DNA of 64,000 nt from Clostridium chromiireducens (GCF_002029255.1 NZ_MZGT01000017.1:20641-84640); one strand, 5' to 3'; numbered from the stretch's first letter, positions 1 through 9,230 are shown. A program made the numbers and translations. Notes: generated from the letters alone by a model not told the origin.

Positions 1-1371
1 AGTTGAAACATTTCTTGGAGTTAATGTTGGAATACTTCTCACTTCAGCAAGTGCATCCCATAAATTTAATTCAAAACTACTTGCAAATTCTTGTACTTTT
101 GCAACAGTTGCATCCCCAATGCTTCTCTTAGGTACATTTATAATTCTTCTAATACTAATGTCATCTTGAGGGTTAACAAGAATTTTTAAATATGCTAATA
201 CATCCTTTATTTCCTTTCTGTCATAGAACCTTGTACCTCCTACTATTTTGTAAGGAATGCCTTTTCGTCTAAAACTTTCTTCAAATATTCTAGATTGAGC
301 ATTTGTTCTGTATAATATAGCAAAGTCATTATAATTTTTTTCTTCTTTTTCCTTTATCTCTAGGATCTGTTTACCAACAAAATTTCCCTCATCACTATCT
401 GCATAGGCTCTATATATCTTAATCTTACTTCCTGGCTCTTGTTCAGTTCTTAATATTTTACTTTTCCTATTTGCATTATTTACAATTACAACATTAGCTG
501 CAGTTAATATGTTTCCTTTAGATCTATAATTTTGTTCAAGTTTAATTACTTTTGCTCCTGGATAATCTTTTTCAAAATCAAGGATATTTTGAATATCTGC
601 GCCTCTCCATTGATAAATACATTGATCGTCATCCCCTACAACACATATATTCTTATATTTTGACGCAAGCAGCTTAACCAGTTCGTATTGAGCACCATTA
701 GTATCTTGATACTCATCTACCATAATATATTTAAATTTATTTTGATAGAATTCTAATACTTCAGGATTGCTTTTAAAAAGTTCAACTGTTTTAAAAATTA
801 AATCATCAAAGTCTAAAGCATTATTTTCTTTTAGTCTCTTTTGATACATTTCATATACATCGGCAATTTTCTTTTCTCTAAAGTTAGCCTCATTTTCTAA
901 CATAAAGCTTCTAACACTTTGCATTTTATCTTTGGCTTTTCCTATCTTCCCGATTATCTCTTGTTCTGTTATATCCTTATCATTAATATTAAGTGATTTC
1001 ATGCACTCTTTAACTAATGTCTTTTGATCAGAGCTATCATATATAGTAAAACTACTTTTATAACCTATCTTATCTATCTCTCTTCTTAAAATCCTAACAC
1101 AAGTTGAATGGAAGGTGGATATCCACATATTTTCTGCTCTTTCACCAATAAGTGCTTTAACTCTATCCTTCATTTCCTTTGCAGCCTTATTTGTAAAAGT
1201 AATAGCCAATATACTGTAAGGTGCAATATCTAAATCTTCAATCATATGCGCCATTCTATGCGTTAACACTCTAGTCTTACCCGAACCTGCTCCCGCTAAA
1301 ATAAGCACCTGCCCATTAATTGTAGTTGCCCCTTCATACTGTTCTTTATTAAGTAATGATTTTAAATCCAT
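1..1371 (-). CDS. pcrA: ATP-dependent DNA helicase PcrA/UvrD, N-terminal part (cut by window edge)
   Basis: Superfamily 1 3'-5' helicase acting in nucleotide excision repair, in displacing RecA and in rolling-circle replication. The reading frame is open for 457 codons from the ATG at 1369-1371 and runs off the left edge, so roughly the last 280 residues of a typical PcrA (about 740) are missing. Visible motifs: Walker A AGAGSGKT at residues 26-33, TFTNKAA, the DEYQDTN box (motif II), DDQCIYQWRGAD (motif III) and GGTRFYDRKEIKD further on. These and their spacing fit PcrA rather than Rep or RecB. The start is preceded by a purine-rich aggagg-type site. Family assignment is firm; partner genes downstream are outside the window. 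Confidence 0.93.
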   Translation of the reverse strand, partial: MDLKSLLNKEQYEGATTINGQVLILAGAGSGKTRVLTHRMAHMIEDLDIAPYSILAITFTNKAAKEMKDRVKALIGERAENMWISTFHSTCVRILRREIDKIGYKSSFTIYDSSDQKTLVKECMKSLNINDKDITEQEIIGKIGKAKDKMQSVRSFMLENEANFREKKIADVYEMYQKRLKENNALDFDDLIFKTVELFKSNPEVLEFYQNKFKYIMVDEYQDTNGAQYELVKLLASKYKNICVVGDDDQCIYQWRGADIQNILDFEKDYPGAKVIKLEQNYRSKGNILTAANVVIVNNANRKSKILRTEQEPGSKIKIYRAYADSDEGNFVGKQILEIKEKEEKNYNDFAILYRTNAQSRIFEESFRRKGIPYKIVGGTRFYDRKEIKDVLAYLKILVNPQDDISIRRIINVPKRSIGDATVAKVQEFASSFELNLWDALAEVRSIPTLTPRNVST

Positions 1372-1526
1372 TTACTTATTCCTCCTTTCCCAATCCTTAA
1401 ATATTATACCATATGTAATAATATTTAAATCATCAGGCTGACTAAAATATTATTTTAAATTATACATTGAAATTTTATCCTGCACTTACTTTATTATATT
1501 TTAGAGGAATTATGCATTGCTAATAA

Positions 1527-1561
1527 TATAAAAAACACCTGATGTTTTTTAATCAAGTGTT
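1527..1561 (-). terminator. Rho-independent terminator after the chemoreceptor gene
   Basis: Read on the minus strand, a 9-pair stem (1553-1561 with 1534-1542, one G-U pair) with a 10-base loop is followed by a U-rich run (1527-1533). It lies about 80 bases past the stop of the chemoreceptor gene. Confidence 0.7.
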
Positions 1562-1643
1562 AATTTCAAATTATTAATTATACCATAAATTTTAACTTCC
1601 ATTATTATTCCCTTTAATTCTCTACTATATGTAATTTAAGAAA

Positions 1644-3281
1644 TTATATCTTAAAGCTTGAAACATCTTTTTCTAATACAGATGAAATATTAACTAGTTT
1701 TTTTGCTGTTATAGAAAGTTCATTTGTTATAGCAGCTTGTTCTTCTGTAGATGCTGTCACTTCCTCGGAAAGAGCTGAAATTTCTTGTGATTTTGAAGCT
1801 ATGTTTTCAACTGTATCCAGAATCTTATCTCTACCCTTCATAGTTTCTTGAAGTACTGCATGAACCTCATTAATATCGCTTGGAATATTATTTACCTTGC
1901 TAATAACCCCTTTAAATGAAGTTGTTACGCTATTAATATCATTTTTGCTTTCTCCTACTATCTTAGTTACAAGCTCTGTCGTACTAGAAACGTCATGAGT
2001 TTCTTTCATTACTGTATCTATTAATTGAGTTATGTTTTTTGATGAATTTAATACTTCTTCTGCAAGCTTTCTTATCTCGTCTGCTACTACTGAAAATCCT
2101 TTTCCTGCATCACCTGCTCTCGCCGCCTCAATAGATGCATTTAAAGCTAAAAGATTAGTTTGCTTGGCTACTCCATTTATGACATCGACTATAGAATTAA
2201 TTTGTGATATAGTTTTATCTAAATTTTCTACCTTAGCTTTTGATACCAAGAATGAATTTAACATATCATCAATAGTATTAGCCAGCTTATTTATAGTTTC
2301 TACTCCTCTATTTGTATCTTCTTTTATAATCCTTCCACCATCAGCCAATAATATCAACTTATTATCTACATTATCCAAGTCTACTGAAAAACTTTCTAAT
2401 AAACTAACTGCCTCTTCTAAAGCCTCTGTTTGTTTTATCCCTTCTTGAGATACGTTAGTTACTGTAGCTGCGATTTCTTCACTAGATGATGCCACAGTGC
2501 TTCCACCGATTTCAATATTCTTTGATATGTTGCTTAAACTTTCTGATATTACTTTGGTTTTCCTAACAAGTTCCCTCATACTTTTTCTAGTCTTACTACT
2601 TGCAGATGCTAATTTCCCTATTTCGTCTTTTCCTGTAATTTCATACTCTGCTGTAAAATCTCCATCTCCTGCTTTTTCAATAACATCCTTAATCATTTCT
2701 ATAGGTTTCGCAATTCTCTTTCCTATATATACTCCTGTAGCAGCGGCCAACAGCAAAAGGACAATAGCATAGATTATGCTTTTTATTATAGTATTTCTAA
2801 TAGTTCTTTGCATATTATCAACAGAAATTCCTATAGAAAGGCCATATCCTATAGTATTTCCATCCTTAATTGGAACAGTTACATTATATGCAGGAGTTCC
2901 CTTCCACTCATACATATAAGTTCCTGTTTTACCTTCAAATACACCATCTAATCCTGTCGATTCAATTTTTTCACCAATAGACTCTTTTGACGTTCCTGCC
3001 ACGAGAGTTTTATCTCTTGATATTACACCTATGTAGCACAATTCTCCATCTGCATATTTATATGTTTGATCTATTATATCTTGTATTTTATCTGTATTTT
3101 TAATTCCTACATTTTCTATATTTGCTCTTATATTATTAACTAAAGTCACTCCATCTGCTTTCATTTGGTTTTGTATTCCACTTATCATCTGATATGAAAA
3201 AAATGATATACAAATTAAAATTATTATTGCTGCTATTAAAACAAAATTAAAAATCAACCTTTTTCTTATGGAATTAAACAT
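1644..3281 (-). CDS. Methyl-accepting chemotaxis protein with a single extracellular Cache-like sensor
   Basis: 545-residue transmembrane chemoreceptor that signals to CheA/CheW. Order: TM1 about residues 10-32, an extracellular domain of about 130 residues resembling a single Cache fold, TM2 about 166-186, a HAMP segment (about 187-240), then the long cytoplasmic coiled coil. The hairpin tip reads [19 protein letters not shown] and continues [17 protein letters not shown], the family signature. RBS AAGGAGGGG sits just before the ATG. The promoter region carries a 40-base perfect palindrome and a degenerate second copy of the operator found before marR and the nfu gene, so I infer control by the neighbouring MarR protein. 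The ligand is unknown. Confidence 0.93.
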   Translation of the reverse strand: MFNSIRKRLIFNFVLIAAIIILICISFFSYQMISGIQNQMKADGVTLVNNIRANIENVGIKNTDKIQDIIDQTYKYADGELCYIGVISRDKTLVAGTSKESIGEKIESTGLDGVFEGKTGTYMYEWKGTPAYNVTVPIKDGNTIGYGLSIGISVDNMQRTIRNTIIKSIIYAIVLLLLAAATGVYIGKRIAKPIEMIKDVIEKAGDGDFTAEYEITGKDEIGKLASASSKTRKSMRELVRKTKVISESLSNISKNIEIGGSTVASSSEEIAATVTNVSQEGIKQTEALEEAVSLLESFSVDLDNVDNKLILLADGGRIIKEDTNRGVETINKLANTIDDMLNSFLVSKAKVENLDKTISQINSIVDVINGVAKQTNLLALNASIEAARAGDAGKGFSVVADEIRKLAEEVLNSSKNITQLIDTVMKETHDVSSTTELVTKIVGESKNDINSVTTSFKGVISKVNNIPSDINEVHAVLQETMKGRDKILDTVENIASKSQEISALSEEVTASTEEQAAITNELSITAKKLVNISSVLEKDVSSFKI

Positions 3282-3343
3282 ATTACCCCTCCTTAGTATT
3301 TAAATATCTTAATTACAATTTCTATATAATCTTTATACTTTAT

Positions 3344-3361
3344 TTAGTACCCGAAACGAAT
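3344..3361. promoter_or_regulatory. Degenerate MarR-type operator copy
   Basis: TTAGTACCCGAAACGAAT matches the reverse complement of the operator before marR (ATTCGTACCCGAACGAAT) except for one inserted base and the outer flank. It lies five bases from the perfect palindrome, in the region upstream of the chemoreceptor. Confidence 0.5.
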
Positions 3362-3366
3362 CTTGT

Positions 3367-3406
3367 TTCCACGCATAATTCGTACGCGTACGAATTATGC
3401 GTGGAA
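3367..3406. promoter_or_regulatory. 40-bp perfect palindrome containing the MarR-type operator
   Basis: Perfect inverted repeat centred at 3386/3387. Its core, ATTCGTACGCGTACGAAT at 3378-3395, is shared (17/18 and 16/18) with sites before the nfu gene and marR. It lies between the nfu stop and the chemoreceptor start, so it may act as an operator for the latter, as a 3' hairpin for the former, or both. Confidence 0.75.
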
Positions 3407-3452
3407 TTTAAAAATATTTTACTTGTTAAATCAATATATTAAGTGTCCTTAA

Positions 3453-3674
3453 TTAAACTCCTATAACCTCTGTGACTCCTGGTACTTCTTCCTTTAATCT
3501 TTGCTCGATAATCATTTTTATTGTCATCATTGCTCCTGGACAATTCCCACAAGCACCTTGCATCCTTACACTTACAACCCCATTGTTGCTCACATCAACT
3601 AATTCGACATCTCCACCATCTCTTTGTAGTATTGGTCTAATTTTATCTAATGATTTTGTTATTAATTCTTTCAT
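3453..3674 (-). CDS. NifU C-terminal-domain protein (Nfu-type Fe-S carrier)
   Basis: 73-residue protein consisting of a single NifU C-terminal domain, the module that binds a labile [4Fe-4S] cluster and delivers it to apo-proteins. The CxxC pair is Cys42-Gly-Asn-Cys45, inside ACGNCPGA, preceded by the usual RPxLQRDGGDVELV start of the domain. A longer frame from a GTG at 3695 exists, but it would overlap the Shine-Dalgarno GAAGGAG that sits eight bases before the ATG at 3672-3674, so I take the shorter form. A MarR-type operator (3699-3716) lies directly upstream. marR is transcribed in the same direction from further upstream and ends in its own terminator. Confidence 0.92.
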   Translation of the reverse strand: MKELITKSLDKIRPILQRDGGDVELVDVSNNGVVSVRMQGACGNCPGAMMTIKMIIEQRLKEEVPGVTEVIGV

Positions 3675-3698
3675 AATTTGTACTCCTTCTTTCACATT

Positions 3699-3716
3699 TT
3701 TCGTACGCGTACGAAT
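3699..3716. promoter_or_regulatory. MarR-type operator before the nfu gene
   Basis: TTTCGTACGCGTACGAAT, 17 of 18 bases identical to the core of the palindrome at 3378-3395. It ends 25 bases before the nfu start codon, a position where a bound repressor would block transcription. Confidence 0.75.
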
Positions 3717-3724
3717 TATCTATT

Positions 3725-3750
3725 TAAAAAAAATGCCTTTAAAGCATTTT
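3725..3750 (-). terminator. Terminator overlapping the end of marR
   Basis: On the minus strand, AAAATGC pairs with GCATTTT across a seven-base loop and is followed by a run of eight T. The 5' arm includes the last codons of marR. Confidence 0.75.
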
Positions 3751-4173
3751 TATTATATTTTTAAGAGCTTTCTCTATATTATCTTCAAGAATTGTTTTTT
3801 GACCTTCATCAAAATCTTCTAATATTATATCTAGAAATTCTTTCTCCATAACTTGAAGCTTTTGTTTTATGACTACAGCTTTAGGCGTCAAGCTAATATA
3901 TACACTTCTTTTATCTTCACAGCACATACACTTATTTATCAATCCCTGACTCTCATATTTATTTATTATGTCAGATAAAGATGATTTAGATATTCTCCAT
4001 ATACTTGCTATTTCATTAAAAAGCAGCTTTGAACCATCCTCAGGTAAAATGTCAAATAGAGTTATATGATTTTGTAATATAGGTAATCGCTCATCCTTTA
4101 TTTTTTTTGTCAAGAATTTGTTGGATGCTTCAACAATTATATTCATTTTTCCAACGATACATTTGCTTTTCAT
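3739..4173 (-). CDS. MarR-family transcriptional regulator with a Cys cluster in the wing
   Basis: 144-residue winged-helix regulator. The recognition-helix region is IASIWRISKSSLSDIINKYESQGLI, followed by the wing with the family D-x-R motif (D87, R89). Three cysteines (C82, C84, C85) sit at the start of the wing and another (C5) near the N-terminus. That is unusual and suggests thiol or Fe-S sensing (inference). The frame can be extended to 4227, but the strong RBS GAGGTGG before the ATG at 4171-4173 and an operator at 4186-4203 inside the extension favour the shorter form. That operator implies autoregulation. The nfu gene and chemoreceptor share the operator, suggesting a local three-gene regulon. 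Confidence 0.88.
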   Translation of the reverse strand: MKSKCIVGKMNIIVEASNKFLTKKIKDERLPILQNHITLFDILPEDGSKLLFNEIASIWRISKSSLSDIINKYESQGLINKCMCCEDKRSVYISLTPKAVVIKQKLQVMEKEFLDIILEDFDEGQKTILEDNIEKALKNIIKML

Positions 4174-4185
4174 TTTTACCACCTC

Positions 4186-4203
4186 ATTCGTTCGGGTACG
4201 AAT
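4186..4203. promoter_or_regulatory. MarR-type operator before marR
   Basis: ATTCGTTCGGGTACGAAT: arms ATTCGT/ACGAAT, 16 of 18 bases identical to the core at 3378-3395. It lies 12 bases upstream of the marR start, overlapping the likely leader; it suggests autorepression. Confidence 0.7.
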
Positions 4204-4357
4204 TAATTTTAAAATTTTATTCTTCATCTGTCAATATGTTTTTAAAATTATATTATGATTTATTTATTTTATTATTCACTAACTTTAATTTTAAGAGTAA
4301 TAATTTAAACTCTCATTGCTTCTTCTACAATTTTGTTTCTGATTGATAAATTAATCC

Positions 4358-4423
4358 CTAGTCGTACATAGATTGAATTATTGGAGCTATCAAGATACCA
4401 GTAGCTGTAAGTTCATACTCCAC
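4358..4423 (-). pseudogene. Remnant of an HxlR-family regulator (C-terminal tail only)
   Basis: Minus-strand translation from 4423 gives 21 codons ending in TAG: VEYELTATGILIAPIIQSMY plus one Asp. This resembles the conserved end of HxlR helix-turn-helix proteins (VEYSLTxxGxxLxPILxxM). An in-frame stop lies immediately upstream and no HTH is present, so the rest has been lost. The rest of 4228-4568 shows no gene. Confidence 0.5.
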
Positions 4424-4568
4424 TTAATATTAAAAATAAAAAATAATATCTGTAAACTAGAGAAATAATAATCTATATGTTAAGATATTCAGTACTATGG
4501 TAAAATAAATCAATATATGTATAAACTAAATAGCGTGGCTATAAAATCTAAAGATTGGAGTGAACAAC

Positions 4569-5285
4569 TTGGAACGATTGGATAAGGTAATATCTAACTT
4601 AGGATATGGAAGCAGAAAAGATGTCAAATCATTTGTTAAGAAAGGAATCATAGAAGTTGACGGCGTAGTAGTAAAAGATAATGGATTACTTGTTGATCCT
4701 GAGAAATCTGTTATAAAGGTAAATGGTGAAGAAATACTTTATCGTAAATATATATATTTAATGATGAATAAACCAGATGGAGTAATATCCGCAACGCATG
4801 ATAATAGGGATGAGACTGTAATTGATTTATTAAATTTAGAACATCAAGTATTCGAACCATTTCCAGTTGGTCGATTAGATAAGGATACCGTTGGCTTATT
4901 ATTACTAACTAATGATGGGGATCTGAACCATAGGCTAATCTCTCCTAAATGGCATGTTGATAAGGTGTACTACGCTGAAATTGATAAAAAAGTTGATGAA
5001 AAAGACATATTAGCTTTTAAAAACGGAATCACTTTAGACGATGGTTATAAATGTCTAGAAGCTAAACTCGAAATATTATCTAACAGCGATGATGGATCCG
5101 AAATTAGACTTACTATACAAGAAGGAAAATTCCATCAAGTCAAAAGAATGTTTGAAGCTGTTGGAAAAAACGTTACTTATCTTAGAAGAGAAGAATTTGG
5201 TGGTCTTTCATTAGATCCAGATTTAGAAGAAGGCGAATATAGAGAATTAACAGATGAAGAATTAAGCCTTTTAAAGAGCTATTAA
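4569..5285 (+). CDS. rsuA: 16S rRNA pseudouridine synthase, RsuA family
   Basis: Converts a uridine of 16S rRNA (U516 in E. coli RsuA) to pseudouridine. About 238 residues; RsuA is usually 230-240. An N-terminal S4 RNA-binding domain (about 1-50) is followed by the synthase domain with MMNKPDGVISAT and the catalytic motif VGRLDKDTVGLLLLTNDGDL (catalytic Asp about 104). The frame opens at a GTG at 4560, but the sequence GGAG at 4557-4560 is correctly spaced only for the TTG at 4569, so I choose the TTG start. It is a single-gene unit convergent with the lytic transglycosylase, and hairpins follow at about 5400-5433 and 5457-5487. Confidence 0.88.
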   Translation: MERLDKVISNLGYGSRKDVKSFVKKGIIEVDGVVVKDNGLLVDPEKSVIKVNGEEILYRKYIYLMMNKPDGVISATHDNRDETVIDLLNLEHQVFEPFPVGRLDKDTVGLLLLTNDGDLNHRLISPKWHVDKVYYAEIDKKVDEKDILAFKNGITLDDGYKCLEAKLEILSNSDDGSEIRLTIQEGKFHQVKRMFEAVGKNVTYLRREEFGGLSLDPDLEEGEYRELTDEELSLLKSY

Positions 5286-5456
5286 CGAATATTAAACAAT
5301 TTTGCAATAAAATAATTCATTTTTCCTAAAAATATTCATATTTTTTATTAAATTACTTGCATTATGAATGATATTATCCTATAATATTCTTGCAAGGATA
5401 AATAAAAGGAATATATAGCCCCCTTTTTATTTATTGCTTATTGCTTATTGCTAAAG

Positions 5457-5487
5457 CGCAACCTAGCCCCAAGGGTTGCGTTTTTTA
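5457..5487 (+). terminator. Terminator downstream of rsuA
   Basis: CGCAACC (5457-5463) pairs with GGTTGCG (5474-5480), followed by six T. A second A/T-rich hairpin (about 5400-5433) lies closer to the stop codon. Confidence 0.8.
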
Positions 5488-5587
5488 TTATTCAAAAATG
5501 AAAACATTTACTTAATTACTATAAGGATTACATTAAAGCGTATTTTAATATAATCCTTATAAAATCTACATTAACTTATTAAAAACG

Positions 5588-5644
5588 AAAAGTGAAACAA
5601 AAAAATCATTCATATAACCAAAATGATTTTTTTGTTTCACTTTT
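5588..5644. terminator. Long hairpin, convergent terminator between rsuA and the transglycosylase
   Basis: Perfect 23-base arms (5588-5610 and 5622-5644) around an 11-base loop. On the minus strand the stem runs into a T-rich stretch, suiting termination of the transglycosylase transcript. The remainder of 5286-5703 holds only the two rsuA hairpins. Confidence 0.75.
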
Positions 5645-5703
5645 CAGTTACTTACCTACATTTATAAAACAAAGCATCACAAGAAGTCCAAAATGCAAGC
5701 ATT

Positions 5704-6510
5704 CTAGACTCCACTTCTATAGTATCCCATTACTTTCGGAACGTAATTTTGAGTTTCTAAAGGCATTTTATATAGATCATTTGCTGATGAAACTCCTCTT
5801 TTTTGCATAGTGCCTGGACCTCCATTATACGCCATCAGAGCCATTTCCGCATTCCCATTATACTTATCTAAATATTCCTTAAGCAACTTAGTTCCACCAT
5901 TAATATTTTGGTCTACATCATATCCATTTGAAATACCTAAATGTGCAAAATTCTGTGGCATTATCTGCATTAACCCAGTTGCTCCAACCCCAGAAGTTGA
6001 ACTAGAATCAAAATTTGATTCTTGCTTAATTATAGCAAGAATTAAATTTGAATCCACTCCATATTTTTTAGATGCACTTTCTACTGCACCATATATTTTC
6101 TCTATATCTGCACTATTCCTATTAGGTAAAATATATCCTTGCGCATCTTTGAACTTGATATAGTTACTATTACTCAAAATCATTGGTATATCCTCAAGCT
6201 TTTGCCCTGCAGCATACTTTTGAATTACCCTAGAAATATTATTTACATTTATATTATTTTTATTATTTAATTCTTCAGAACCTTCTGCTTGACCATCAAT
6301 TTTACCGTTCTCATTAATACCCTCCGCAGAATTTGGGTTAGTTTTCTTTGATGATTCCATTAAATTTTGCATAACAAGTTGAAATGCTAAATTTGTTTCA
6401 TTACTGGTTGTACTATCGGAGCTAGAATCATTAGTTACTTGTCCATTTCCCAACATGCTCATTGCTAACAATTGTTCATTTGAGACTTTACTTAAATTAT
6501 CTATTCCCAT
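5704..6510 (-). CDS. Lytic transglycosylase (SLT domain)
   Basis: 268-residue protein with a C-terminal goose-lysozyme-like SLT domain that cleaves peptidoglycan to 1,6-anhydromuramyl products. The catalytic Glu is E164 in IIKQESNFD, followed by GLMQIMPQ and the AYNGGPG motif. The first 100 residues are Ser/Asn/Thr-rich and low in complexity, and no signal peptide or membrane segment is visible. An envelope enzyme without a signal is odd and may use a flagellar-type or other route (inference). RBS GGAGGAAGG precedes the ATG. The Y_Y_Y-repeat gene ends 46 bases upstream on the same strand, so the two may be cotranscribed. Confidence 0.88.
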   Translation of the reverse strand: MGIDNLSKVSNEQLLAMSMLGNGQVTNDSSSDSTTSNETNLAFQLVMQNLMESSKKTNPNSAEGINENGKIDGQAEGSEELNNKNNINVNNISRVIQKYAAGQKLEDIPMILSNSNYIKFKDAQGYILPNRNSADIEKIYGAVESASKKYGVDSNLILAIIKQESNFDSSSTSGVGATGLMQIMPQNFAHLGISNGYDVDQNINGGTKLLKEYLDKYNGNAEMALMAYNGGPGTMQKRGVSSANDLYKMPLETQNYVPKVMGYYRSGV

Positions 6511-6556
6511 CTTTTAATAACCTTCCTCCAAAATTTATCTTAAGTTTATTTTCGAA

Positions 6557-8998
6557 CTATTCTTTAATATCTTTAACGTAAAATGTTATTTTATCATAAT
6601 CTTCATAGCTAACTTTTTTATAATAGCTCTTTGCCAAAGCTAAAATATTGTACTTTCCTGGGACAAATGGCATAAAACTATAGTAATGCTTTTTACTATA
6701 AGCCTGTACTTTTCTCCAATTGTTATTCTCCATTAAATAAAATTCATAACATACATCCTTGCCGCCTCTGCTTATAACTTCAAAAGTTAACTCTTCATTT
6801 ATTTTTCCTTCTAGTCTATTAGTTATTATTTTAGTCTCTATTACTGGCGCTGCCTCACTGACATGTAAAGTTATTTGTTTCTTTGAATCAAATTCTCCCT
6901 TACATTTTAAATTCTTAGCATAAACCTCTATGGTGTATTTACCCGCGATTTTAGGAATAAACCTTAGCTTCTTATTTTTTGAAAACTCTGTTTGTTCAAT
7001 TGAATGCCCATTAATCTTAGTTTCATATTTTACCAGAACGCTTTGAGTATTTTGGATGATACATTCAAATTCTATGGTATCTCCAATCAAATAAGTTTCT
7101 TTATAAGGCAAAATTATATAATCTATCTCTCCTGGTAAATACTCCATAGCCTTCAAATTAATAAATGTCTGCGCATCATAAATCTTGTCTGAATACTTAT
7201 CCTTAAGCATTATTTCCACTTCATATTCCCCAACTTCTTTAGGCATAAAATTAATCCAGTTAGATCTATTATACTCTATACTTTCTACCTTTTTATTATC
7301 CTTTCTTATTCTAAAGGCATATTGGAGTTGTGTTCCGCCTTCACCATTCACCATTATGTTAACAGTCTCTCCAACAATAATTTTCTTTTCTTTATCAATC
7401 ACTATATCTAAAACCTTTACTGGTTTCTTGCCCTTCTTTTCAATAGTGAATGCAATTTTCTTAATATCTTCATATTCACCTTTATAATTTATATCTTTAA
7501 CATATAATATTACTTCATACTCTCCAGCTTCCATGGGCGTCCATACAAATTCATCCTTATCACAAAAACCAGTATCTTCTTCAATAGGTCCTTTTACATT
7601 ATATCTATATTGTAACGTACTTCCCCCCTGAACTACTGAAGTAAATCTTATATCTGTTTCACTTGCTTGTGGAGAGTTCAAATTGGCTACAAAACTATTA
7701 ATCTTAATGTCTTTATAAGGCTTAACATTGTAAACCAAAATAGCTCTATCATCATATTCTTTATTAGATAATATACTCTTAACTAAGCATAGAATCCTAT
7801 AATTCCCTGATTCAAGCTCTCTATAATAGACATCATTCTTGGTTGAATAATCCTGTATACAGACCGATTTTCCATCCTTAGATATCTTATAGAATTTATA
7901 TAATAATACTATATTTTCTTCTAATTGTTTCTCAATGTTAGTTTCTACTATAAATCCAAGTTTATCTCCTACTATTAACGATTTATTTAAACATTTGAAA
8001 TTCACTATTTCTGCCTTTGCAGTATCTATAACCTTTATTTTTATAGTTTTATAATCTTCAAAATTTTCAGCGGATTCCATCCTCTTGCATTGGATTAAAA
8101 ACTCTTTTTCTCCTATTTCGGTTGCTGTATATCTTAGAATATTTACTGTATCATAATCTCTTACTATATCCCACTGATCTTTCTTTCTAATATAAAATCT
8201 ATATAAATATTCCCCATCATTATTGGTATTAACTTCTATAGAACATTTTTCTCCGACCATAATTTCTTCTTTATCAATAACAACATCCGCTATAATTCCC
8301 AATTCTAATCCAATGCTATTTTCTAAATTTCCCGTTTCTGATCTACCGTTCTCTAACATCACTTCATGAAGGATTTCATTGGTGTTACATTCTATATTAA
8401 TTTCTTTATTTTTAGTTTCAGATAGAGCTATTTCATCTCTTCCTTTATCATCAATTCCAACGAAAACTTCTTTTTCATATCTTAAAAGCTCTTGGGCATC
8501 TAAAAACACTATATTTTCTTCAGAGCTATTTATCAATTCTCTAAACTCTTCGTTAATAAGAGGATTCTCTTCTTTAAGATTCAGTAAAGTTTTTTCTTCA
8601 TTATCTATTATATTCTTAAAAATCATGTTATCTTCACTTTCATTAACAGCTTTATCAACAGATTCTTCATATCCACCCATATAACTAACAGCCTCTCCCT
8701 CTACTATTGAATAGCCTTCTTTAGCTAAATAATCTAAAGACTTTTTTCCATCTTTCTCTCTAGCTTGCACCATAACCATATACTCTCCTTCCCTTTTAGG
8801 TTTCCACACACATCTATTATTCCCAGAAAACTCCTGAATAGTATTCCAAATTCCACCCTTACCAACTATGAATTTATATTCTAAATTTTCTACTTGCCCA
8901 TTATCTATTCTACTTAGTATATTTATATCCGTACCAATCTTTTGTGGTGTCTGCTTATCAAAAATGATTTCAACATATTTCAACTGAAGTTCTTCCAT
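6557..8998 (-). CDS. Large Y_Y_Y (triple-tyrosine) repeat protein
   Basis: About 813 residues built of at least seven beta-sandwich repeats of roughly 95-110 residues. Each ends in a W/Y-x-P...GxYxxxxxAK pattern, for example VWKPKREGEYMVMVQAR, FVWTPMEAGEYEVILYVKD and YSFMPFVPGKYNILALAKS. This matches the Y_Y_Y family known from two-component sensors and clostridial extracellular or structural proteins. No signal peptide, transmembrane segment or catalytic domain was seen. The frame extends to 9055, but the site GGAAGGGG is correctly spaced only for the ATG at 8996-8998. The function is unknown; multi-domain binding or scaffold roles are the simplest reading. It lies upstream of the transglycosylase. 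Confidence 0.8.
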   Translation of the reverse strand: MEELQLKYVEIIFDKQTPQKIGTDINILSRIDNGQVENLEYKFIVGKGGIWNTIQEFSGNNRCVWKPKREGEYMVMVQAREKDGKKSLDYLAKEGYSIVEGEAVSYMGGYEESVDKAVNESEDNMIFKNIIDNEEKTLLNLKEENPLINEEFRELINSSEENIVFLDAQELLRYEKEVFVGIDDKGRDEIALSETKNKEINIECNTNEILHEVMLENGRSETGNLENSIGLELGIIADVVIDKEEIMVGEKCSIEVNTNNDGEYLYRFYIRKKDQWDIVRDYDTVNILRYTATEIGEKEFLIQCKRMESAENFEDYKTIKIKVIDTAKAEIVNFKCLNKSLIVGDKLGFIVETNIEKQLEENIVLLYKFYKISKDGKSVCIQDYSTKNDVYYRELESGNYRILCLVKSILSNKEYDDRAILVYNVKPYKDIKINSFVANLNSPQASETDIRFTSVVQGGSTLQYRYNVKGPIEEDTGFCDKDEFVWTPMEAGEYEVILYVKDINYKGEYEDIKKIAFTIEKKGKKPVKVLDIVIDKEKKIIVGETVNIMVNGEGGTQLQYAFRIRKDNKKVESIEYNRSNWINFMPKEVGEYEVEIMLKDKYSDKIYDAQTFINLKAMEYLPGEIDYIILPYKETYLIGDTIEFECIIQNTQSVLVKYETKINGHSIEQTEFSKNKKLRFIPKIAGKYTIEVYAKNLKCKGEFDSKKQITLHVSEAAPVIETKIITNRLEGKINEELTFEVISRGGKDVCYEFYLMENNNWRKVQAYSKKHYYSFMPFVPGKYNILALAKSYYKKVSYEDYDKITFYVKDIKE

Positions 8999-9230
8999 AA
9001 AGTTCATACCCCTTCCACAACGCTTCTCAAACCACTCCTTATTTATATTATACATTTATACCAATATTTGTAAATAACTTCAGCTATTTTTTATTTTGAT
9101 TATATCATATTTTTCTATTTAAACTCATATATATAACGTACTTTTTCGTAAGAATAATAACAACTGTTAAGTCCAATCGAAGATCAATAAATTATTGCCC
9201 TAATATTCTTCACCCTTATAAAATATCAAT

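Noticed and set aside
4107..4346. Plus-strand open frame opposite marR
   Set aside because: It is antisense to marR, lacks an RBS, and its composition is that of a shadow frame. Many similar plus-strand frames opposite real genes were left out for the same reason.
5704..6510. Signal peptide on the lytic transglycosylase
   Set aside because: The first 50 residues have no hydrophobic stretch flanked by basic residues; no better upstream start codon with RBS exists.
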